64,000 nucleotides of DNA from GCA-2746605 sp963710615 (GTDB lineage Bacteria; Bacteroidota; Ignavibacteria; Ignavibacteriales; Melioribacteraceae). The DNA lies in assembly GCA_963710615.1 (NCBI GenBank), contig CAVQBF010000005.1, positions 62,001 through 126,000 of the forward strand. Direction: 5' to 3'. Below are positions 56,882 through 64,000 of this stretch, piece after piece. Position numbers and translations under genes: made by a program. The notes below the pieces were generated by a model, which saw only the letters and a list, made by a program, of their open reading frames with translations, was not told where the DNA came from and searched no databases. Position 1 is the first letter of the stretch, and every line of letters begins with the position of its first letter.

Positions 56882-59800
56882 AAAAAAATATTCTATTTGG
56901 TTTAATTTATTTTACTTTTACCATTTTTATTTATTCTAAATCTCAAATAAATAAAAATGGTTTCACTTTAAAGATAGATAATAAAGATATTGTTTTTACA
57001 AAGGAAATTAAAAACAATATAACTTTAATTGATTTTTATGGTTTCACAAATCCAACAAAAGCCGGTAATTTTAGACTTCCGTCAAAAACTATTTATGTCG
57101 CAATTCCTTTTGATTCAAAACCTGAAATTAAATATGAATCGTTAATTAGTAAGAATTTTCAAAACTCAATTCCAACAACGCAACCGCAAATTATTCTTAA
57201 AAATGATTCCTCTTATTCTTATATAGAAGTTCCAAATCCCAAAATTCAAAATGTAAATAAAAAGTATGCTGAAATAGTTGACTACACTTGGATAAGAGAT
57301 TTTTATTGTGCAGTTGTTCAAATAAATTCTTATAACTTTTTACCGGAGTCCAATTCTATTCAGTACGACGAAGAATTTGAGCTTACTTTCACCTTTAAAA
57401 CCCCAATTACAATTAGTCCTAATTCTGAAATAAAATTTATTTCGAGCGTTGATAAAGAACTATATAATTCAATTTATAATAAAGATATTGCCGAACAGTT
57501 TAGAGCAACCAATCATAAATTTCAAACTAATTCAAGTGATAGCTGGATAAATTTTCAAGCGAATTATTTAAAACTTTCAGTTATTAATGATGGAATTTAT
57601 AGATTGAATAAACAGTTTTTTTTAGATAATGGAATAGATATTAATACCGTTGATCCAACTACATTTCAACTTTTTAATTATGGTGAAGAGTTGCCAATTT
57701 TTGTAGAAGGGGAAAGTGATTTTGAATTTAATGATAATGATTATATCGAATTTTATGGCTCAAAAAATTATTCAAAAATTTCCGGTGGAATTATAAATGA
57801 TGATAGTTCTCCTTACAACGAGTATATGAATCGTTATTCAGATACTACCTTCTTTTTTCTAACTTGGGGATACGCAAAAGGGTAAAAGGATTTCCTGAAC
57901 AAATACTCTCAATTAGCTCAACTGATACATTAGATTATTTTCAACATTTTGAACACTTTGAAGAAAATTCTTGGTTTCAAAATTTGAATAATGATGAAGT
58001 GGCAAATCAGACTGCCCAATTGGTATAAAAATAAAACATGGTATTGGAATTGGCTTAGGTTCATTTAATACACCCCGTACTTTAAATTTTATTATTAACA
58101 ACTTGGTTAAGTGAAAAAAATGCTAATATTTATTTTAAATTAGTGAGTGGTGGCTCAAACATTTCTACAAGGTTCTCATATACTAACAATGTCACTTAAT
58201 AATATTCAAGTAGACTCTCAAGTTGTTAACCGATTTGACAAGTTATTATGAAAGGATCAGTTAATTCAACTAGTCTAAATGAAGGAAATAATACTATAAA
58301 ATTAGACTCTCGAAGATAATGGAACCAATCCTAATTATTTAGCATATGATTGGTATGAAATCGAATATCCAAAAAAAATAATTTTTGAAAATGACAGTGC
58401 TAAATTTTAAGATAGATAATATTCGAAACTGGAATAAAAATCATTGAAATAGAAAATGCGACAAAAGAAAATTATGTTATTTATAAAATTTTACCCAAAT
58501 TAAAAAAATTCACAAATTATAATTTAAGTAATGGAAAATTATATTTTGTTGACACTGTAAAAGTTGGGGACAAATATGCTATAACTTCTTTAGAGAAAAC
58601 ATTGTCGCCCGCTAATGCAACTAAGAAAAATTTTAATGATCTATCTTTAAGTTCAAATTCAGCAGAATATCTATCAATAACACATCCTAAATTTTCTTCA
58701 AATGTAAATGAATATATTTCTTTTATTTCACAAAATTTTAATGTTAGCTACCAAATCAGTTTTAGTAAATGATATTTTTGATCAATATGGATATGGTTAT
58801 TCAACTCCGGAATCAATTAAAGAATTTCTAATAAACGCATATAATAATTGGGCAGAACCAAAATTTTCATATTTGGTTTTAATTGGAGATGCAACTTATG
58901 ATTATAAATATTACATAAAACAAAGTACAGGTGTTTCTTTAAGCACAAATTATGTCCCTTCTTATGGAAATCCAACTGGAGATTATTGGTATGGAATATG
59001 GGACGATGCAAATTCTTCAATTCCACAAGTGAAAATTGGAAGGCTTCCTATAAATAATGTTGAAGAACTTGAATATTATAAATCCAAAATTGAAAATAAT
59101 GAGAGTCAACCTTATGGAAGTTGGAATAAAGAGTATTTATTTTTTACAGGTGGTGGAACACAATCTGAAATAAATCAATTAAAAGTTGTTAATCGATGCT
59201 GTGATTCAGCAATATGTAAATGTTCCACCATTATATGGGAATTATTGGCACTTTTATAAAACTGTAGATCCTCAATCTGATTTTGGACCATATCCCTCTG
59301 AAGTATTATCAAAATGCTATAAGATAATGGGGGAGTTTTTATTTCTTACTTGGGTCATAGCGGAACTGCAACTTGGGATAATAGCATTAATTCAATTCTA
59401 CAATTAGAAAATAAGGTTAATCGAAATCCAATAATTACAGATTTTGGATGCTCAACAAATAAATTTGCAGAACCTGATATTATTTGTTTTGGCGAAAAAT
59501 CTTTATTTGATAATGGAGGACAAAGTTTAGGTTATGTTGGTAATTCATCACTTGGATTTTTATCAACAGCTTCTAATGTACCGCCTTTATTTTATGAAAA
59601 TATTATAAATGATACTCTTCATGAAGTTGGTTCTGCACATTTACAATCAAAAATAGATTTAATTACTAAATATCGGTAATTCAGGAGTAAATAAAGTTTT
59701 TATGGAAACAAATGTTTTGCTTGGTGATCCAATTGTAAGAATAAAAATTCCAAGTAAACCCAATCTTAATATTACATTCATCAAATATTTTAGCAAGTTC

Positions 59801-62205
59801 TGAACTCAATGAAAATCTGGATTCTGTCATTAGTAAAAATTGTTGTAAGCAATTTTGGAACGGTGAACTTCGGAAAATATTAAAAATAAAAATAGAGGAA
59901 AAATATTCTGGAAAGATTATTAGTGGTTTAAAAACTCACAATTCCATTTATTCAACATATTGATACATTAAATTATTTTGTTCTGACTAAAAATAAACCG
60001 GGAATTCATTCAATATCAGTATCATTGGATCCACAAAATGAAGTAGATGAAATTTACGAAGATGATAATTACGTTGTTTTAATGTAAATGTTTATTCACA
60101 AGCGATAAGGGATATGTTGACATTCGATAATGAAAATTCAAAAATGACTCATTTGAAGTTGTTAATCCATCAACATATTCAGGAATAATTTCAATATTAT
60201 TACTCAAATTAGTGAAACATCTAATTTTAAAAATAGTGCTTAGCAACTTTACAAATCGATACGCTTATTACTAAAATGATTAGATTTAACAACAATAGAC
60301 GCTATTGGTTAAGATATAAATTAGAAAATAGTTCTGAATTTGGAATTGCAAAATCATTTTATTTTTCAGGAACAACTAAATTTTTACTCAATGATAGTTT
60401 TTCATTAACTAAACAAAATTTAATAAATTTAACTAAAATTGAATTACTTTGTCTCTTTCAGATGATTCAATAACATATTCAGTTTTATCGGCAGGTTGGA
60501 ATTCCGGAGCAACTTGTGTAATATCGAAAAATGGAAAAAATTTATTAAGTAATTCATTTTTTGCTGGAATGGGAATTGTAGTATTTGATCCAATTCACTA
60601 TGGAAGTTGATACTTCATAGTGGTTTCATTTATTTAGTCATCCTGCAAAGGTACAATCATTAGCACGATTTATTAATTCAATACCAGATGGTAAAATTGT
60701 TGCTATGGGTGTTGCCGATGATGCAAGAAATAATCTCTGAGCAAATTTAAAAGATGCTATTAAAACACTAGGAAGTACAAAAATTGATTCACTTGTTTTT
60801 AGAGGTTCGTGGGCTATAATTGGTCAAAAGGAGCAGTTCCAGGTAGAGTTATTGAAAAAGTATTGGGTCCTTATGATGGACAAATTTTTCTTGATTCAAC
60901 TTTTGTTGGTAAAATAATAAATGGAAATTTAGAAACAGTTTCAATCGGTCCCTCATCAATCTGGAAAAATTTAGTAGTTACAAGATTCACTCCCAAATAA
61001 TTCATCAATAACTTACAAACCAATTTTAATTTCACAAACAGATAATTCTGAAGATACACTTGCTGCATTAAATATGGTTAATGGAGAAGCTTCACTAAGT
61101 TTTATTGATGCTAGAAAAATATCCCTACATTAAAATTTTAGCAGAGTTTAAAGCTGGTGATAATAACACATCACCAGATCTATATTCTTTAGGAGTTGAT
61201 TATGTTGGAGTTCCCGAACTCGCAATAAACTACCAAGTAGTCTCAGTTGAGAAAGACACAGTTCAGCAAGGAGAAGATGCAAATCTTCAATTTTATGTTT
61301 ATAATGTTGGAGAGTCAACAGCAGACAGTTTCAAAGTGACTGTTGATGTTGTGAAACCGGATAATTCCAAAGAAAAAATATTTGAAGAAATAGTTGATTC
61401 TATTGGTTCTGAAAAAAGAAAGAAGTTTAACATAGCTTATCCAACAACTAACTTTAACGGAGCAAGAACATTCTCAATTTCTATTGACACCGAAGAAAAA
61501 GTACATGAGCTTTACGAGGATAATAATTTCTACAATATTCCATTTTATGTTGTTGGGGATACTACTAGGCCAACTATGAATTTAACAATTGATGGTAATG
61601 ATATTTTTGACGGTGAGTATATTTCAAGTCAGCCGAAAATTAAGATTGAGCTAAGCGATCCTTCGCTTGTTCCAATTACTGATACTTCATCAATTTCAAT
61701 CTTTCTAAATAATAAGTATGTAAATTACTTAGGGAATGAAAACAATGTATCTGTTAGTTTTTCTCAGACTAATCCAAAGGTTACTGTAAATTATACTCCT
61801 ACTCTGGAAGATGGTGAATACACTTTAAGAGTCTTTGGTAAAGATGCTTCCGGTAATGTGGGTGATTCTTCTGGTATAAGTAAATCTTTTAATGTTCAAA
61901 GTGAAGCAAAACTTCTCAATGTTTATAACTATCCTAATCCATTTAATAGTGATACTTACTTTACATTTAAGCTGACTCAGATTCCTGATGAAATAAAAAT
62001 TAAGGTATTCACTATTGCAGGACGATTGATAAAAGAAATTGAACTTAATGGTTCCCAGTTAAATTATGACTTAAACAAAATTTATTGGGATGGAAGAGAT
62101 GATGATGGTGATTTAATTGGCAATGGAGTATATTTGTATAAAGTTATTATGGATGTAAGCGGTAAAAAACAAGATGTTACTCAAAAATTAGCAATTGTGA
62201 GGTAA
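56878..62205 (+). pseudogene. porU: type IX secretion sortase PorU (gingipain C25 fold), many frameshifts
   Basis: About 1775 codons from a TTG at 56878. The N-terminal 335 residues are intact, with a signal peptide (NILFGLIYFTFTIFIYS). From 57885 to 61100 the protein hops frames: WFQNLNNDEVANQT, SYLVLIGDATYDYKYYI, YVPSYGNPTGDYWYGIWDD, the catalytic-His region GHSGTATWDN and catalytic-Cys region ITDFGCSTNKFAEPD of peptidase C25, LGYVGNSSLGF. The last 366 residues (61105-62205) are intact and end in a type IX C-terminal domain (YNYPNPFNSDTYFTF; DGRDDDGDLIGNGVYLYKV). PorU cleaves cargo C-terminal signals and attaches cargo to surface glycan. All catalytic parts remain, so I favour sequence errors. 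Confidence 0.85.
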
Positions 62206-62207
62206 CC

Positions 62208-63542
62208 ATGAAAAAAGTTATAATTTTATTTATTCTTTTATTTCTATACACTAATATAAATGCGCAGTTCGAAAAATTGCGTCCTAATGAGGGATATTTT
62301 GGAGGCGGATTTGGGATGACATGGATTGATGATAAACCGCATTATTCATTTCATCTTTTCCCTGAATTTGCATTCGCTAATATTGGTGTCGGATTAGATC
62401 TTAATTTAGAATTTGATGCTGCCGGTAAATTACGAAGCGAAAACTTCAATGAATTTTCTGACTATCTAAGTATTATTAGATATGTTCGTTATGGCTTAAA
62501 GAATGATCCATTTTATGCAAGACTTGGGGCACTCGATTATGCCACACTTGGACACGGATCTATTATGTATATGTACAATAATCGTCCAAGTTACGATTCA
62601 CGTAAAATTGGTTTGGAGTTCGATGTCGATTTTACAACATTCGGCTTTGAATCTGTCTACGGAAGTTTTGGAGAAAGTGGTGTATTTGGACTTAGAGGAT
62701 TTATTAGACCATTACTTATGACTACATTGGCAGATGTTCCAATTTTAGGAAATATTGAATTTGGGGCAACATATGCGACAGATTTCAATGAAAATGCGGG
62801 AGTTTTAGAGGGTGCAATTGATTCACAAACAGAAGAGTTCACTGCAACACAAGATGTGGGTAGTATAGGGATATTAGGTTTTGACGTTGGTCTTCCAATA
62901 ATAAGGAGTGGTATTTTCGGTTTTGATATTTATTTTGATTATTCTCAAATTCTTGATTATGGAAGCGGAACAGCATTAGGTGGCATTGTTCGTTTAGATG
63001 GAATGGGTTTAGTAAATGTTCGTGCCAAAATGGAAAGGCGCTTTAATGGCGATAATTATCTTCCTTCATATTTTAACTCTTTTTATGAGCTTGAAAGATT
63101 TAAGTTTAGTGGTGGAGTAGTTAATAGTAAAATTCAACTTCTTGAATCAGATCTTAATGTTGGGGATGGATATTATGGTGAATTACTTATTAGATTGCTT
63201 GGTACATTCGATATTATTGGAAGTTACCAAAGATTAGATGATCATCCCGAAAGTGGAATATTCCACGCTGCTTCAGAAATTGCACCCGAAGGTTTCCCAT
63301 ATGTATTAAGAGCCGGATATGATAAAGTAAATATTAGGGACGAAAAAGATTTATTTACATTGGATGACAGATCATATTTGTTTGCTGAGTTAGGATATAA
63401 ACCTTATCCTTATGTATTAGTTTCTATGGTTTATAATTGGACTTTCACACCTTTGCGTGATGCTGATGATAAAATTTATGACTACAAACCTCAAAAGAAA
63501 ATTGAACCTAGAATTTCTTTTGTTTATCCGTTTAATATGTAA
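62208..63542 (+). CDS. outer-membrane protein downstream of porU
   Basis: 444 residues; signal peptide KKVIILFILLFLYTNINAQ ending near 20. Mature part is Gly/aromatic-rich beta structure (GYFGGGFGMTWIDDKPHYSF, YARLGALDYATLGHGSIMYM, GLEFDVDFTTFGFESVYGSF) ending RISFVYPFNM. Not a recognised named family, and it lacks the NPAAL-type hatch of PorV, though it occupies the place porV has after porU in Porphyromonas. It starts 2 nt after the porU stop, so they share a transcript. Confidence 0.72.
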   Translation: MKKVIILFILLFLYTNINAQFEKLRPNEGYFGGGFGMTWIDDKPHYSFHLFPEFAFANIGVGLDLNLEFDAAGKLRSENFNEFSDYLSIIRYVRYGLKNDPFYARLGALDYATLGHGSIMYMYNNRPSYDSRKIGLEFDVDFTTFGFESVYGSFGESGVFGLRGFIRPLLMTTLADVPILGNIEFGATYATDFNENAGVLEGAIDSQTEEFTATQDVGSIGILGFDVGLPIIRSGIFGFDIYFDYSQILDYGSGTALGGIVRLDGMGLVNVRAKMERRFNGDNYLPSYFNSFYELERFKFSGGVVNSKIQLLESDLNVGDGYYGELLIRLLGTFDIIGSYQRLDDHPESGIFHAASEIAPEGFPYVLRAGYDKVNIRDEKDLFTLDDRSYLFAELGYKPYPYVLVSMVYNWTFTPLRDADDKIYDYKPQKKIEPRISFVYPFNM

Positions 63543-63555
63543 TTTATTCTCTAAT

Positions 63556-63592
63556 ATGACCTCATTAAAACAATTTGATGAGGTCATAAATT
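63556..63592 (+). terminator. hairpin terminating the porU transcript
   Basis: ATGACCTCAT / ATGAGGTCAT is a perfect 10-bp stem with a 12-nt loop, 13 nt after the last stop. Only a weak T-stretch follows, so it may be a terminator or a 3'-stabilising stem. Confidence 0.65.
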
Positions 63593-63752
63593 CTCGCCTT
63601 AAAATACTTCACTTTGATTACACTGGACATCCTTTCTTTTCTTTAAGATTTTTTTGATTCAACCAGATTGATCTTCTCATAGGTCTACTGCTAACTTCAT
63701 TGAAATTTGACACTTCTATAGCTATATTTCTAAGCTTAATTAAATTTGAAAA

Positions 63753-64000
63753 ATGGAAAATATAAGAAATTTTTGCATAGTTGCGCATATTGATCATGGT
63801 AAATCTACCATAGCAGATATGCTATTGGAAGTTACCGAAACTGTAACTCAGCGGGAAGCTAAATCTCAGTTACTCGACGATATGGAACTTGAACGTGAGA
63901 GGGGAATCACAATTAAGTCTCATGCAATTAAAATGAAATACACTCATAAGGATAAAAAGGTTTACAATTTTAATCTTATTGACACACCAGGGCACGTTGA
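63753..64000 (+). CDS. lepA: elongation factor 4 LepA (N-terminal part, runs off window)
   Basis: From the ATG at 63753: MENIRNFCIVAHIDHGKSTI with P-loop AHIDHGKST, switch I LERERGITIKSHAIKM and G3 DTPGHV. The sequence ELERERGITIKS after QLLDDM is specific for LepA rather than EF-G or TypA. Ribosomal GTPase that back-translocates or assists ribosome assembly. About 82 residues visible. Confidence 0.95.
   Translation, partial: MENIRNFCIVAHIDHGKSTIADMLLEVTETVTQREAKSQLLDDMELERERGITIKSHAIKMKYTHKDKKVYNFNLIDTPGHV

Noticed and set aside
1..64000. tRNA genes, rRNA genes, CRISPR arrays, insertion sequences, prophage, toxin-antitoxin or defence cassettes.
   Set aside because: Looked for T-loop GGTTCAAATCC-type motifs, regularly spaced repeats, transposase motifs and known defence-gene motifs; apart from the solitary methyltransferase nothing supported them.

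Overview
The window is AT-rich DNA from a Gram-negative bacterium, most likely the Ignavibacteria/Chlorobi side of the Bacteroidota. The reasons are a PorU-type sortase with a type IX secretion C-terminal domain, many small beta-barrel outer-membrane proteins, a DUF4292 lipoprotein, a B12-dependent ribonucleotide reductase, frequent TTG starts and generally low GC. The lineage call is inference from gene content; there is no rRNA gene in the window. I saw no tRNA, rRNA, CRISPR array, transposase or phage module.

Layout. 1-6471: start of surE (minus), a secreted protein, a solitary DNA methyltransferase, then xseA-xseB-dxs and a Gfo/Idh/MocA oxidoreductase. 6478-13825: a complete phosphate module: PhoB-like regulator, PhoR-like kinase, four 11-bp-spaced repeats resembling a Pho box, pstS, an outer-membrane porin, pstC, pstA, pstB and phoU. 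13951-14585: rplU-rpmA with a promoter and a terminator. 14660-20512 (minus): outer-membrane proteins, a broken mdh, an anti-sigma-type ATPase and a beta-CASP nuclease. 20640-28959: pta, a small lipoprotein, a haem-binding protein, a 160-bp inverted-repeat element, a TerB protein, malQ and nrdJ.

29063-37240 is a tightly packed operon: yggS, divIVA-like, purine nucleoside phosphorylase, a membrane/coiled-coil protein, ileS, a TraR/DksA-like protein, lspA and rluD. Its order recalls the ylmE-divIVA-ileS-ylyA-lspA-ylyB block of Gram-positive bacteria. The IleS is a long IleS2-like enzyme whose first signature reads GLHH instead of HxGH, the altered GxHH motif associated with very strong mupirocin resistance. 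The membrane protein ends in a coiled coil resembling that of the DivIVA-like protein.

37237-49842 holds a lytic transglycosylase, a DMT transporter, cysS with two small downstream genes, a Tyr-rich/Ser-Arg-Lys-rich lipoprotein, a FadL/PorV-like barrel, rsgA (apparently with an ATT start), and a TPR lipoprotein / DUF4292 lipoprotein / EnvC-like operon. 49843-63542 is a surface-glycan cluster (flippase, GT9, GT2, two GT4, RmlD-like reductase, WecG/TagA glycosyltransferase) that runs without a gap into a porU sortase gene and an outer-membrane protein. The window ends in the start of lepA.

Data-quality caution: pstS, pstC, mdh, rluD, a large outer-membrane protein, the flippase, one GT4, the RmlD-like gene and porU are all interrupted by small indels that leave recognisable protein in neighbouring frames. 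Several are core genes and the density is very uneven (heavy at 15.5-16.5 kb and 49.9-61.1 kb, absent in dxs, nrdJ and ileS). Sequencing or assembly indels are therefore the likelier explanation than true gene decay.
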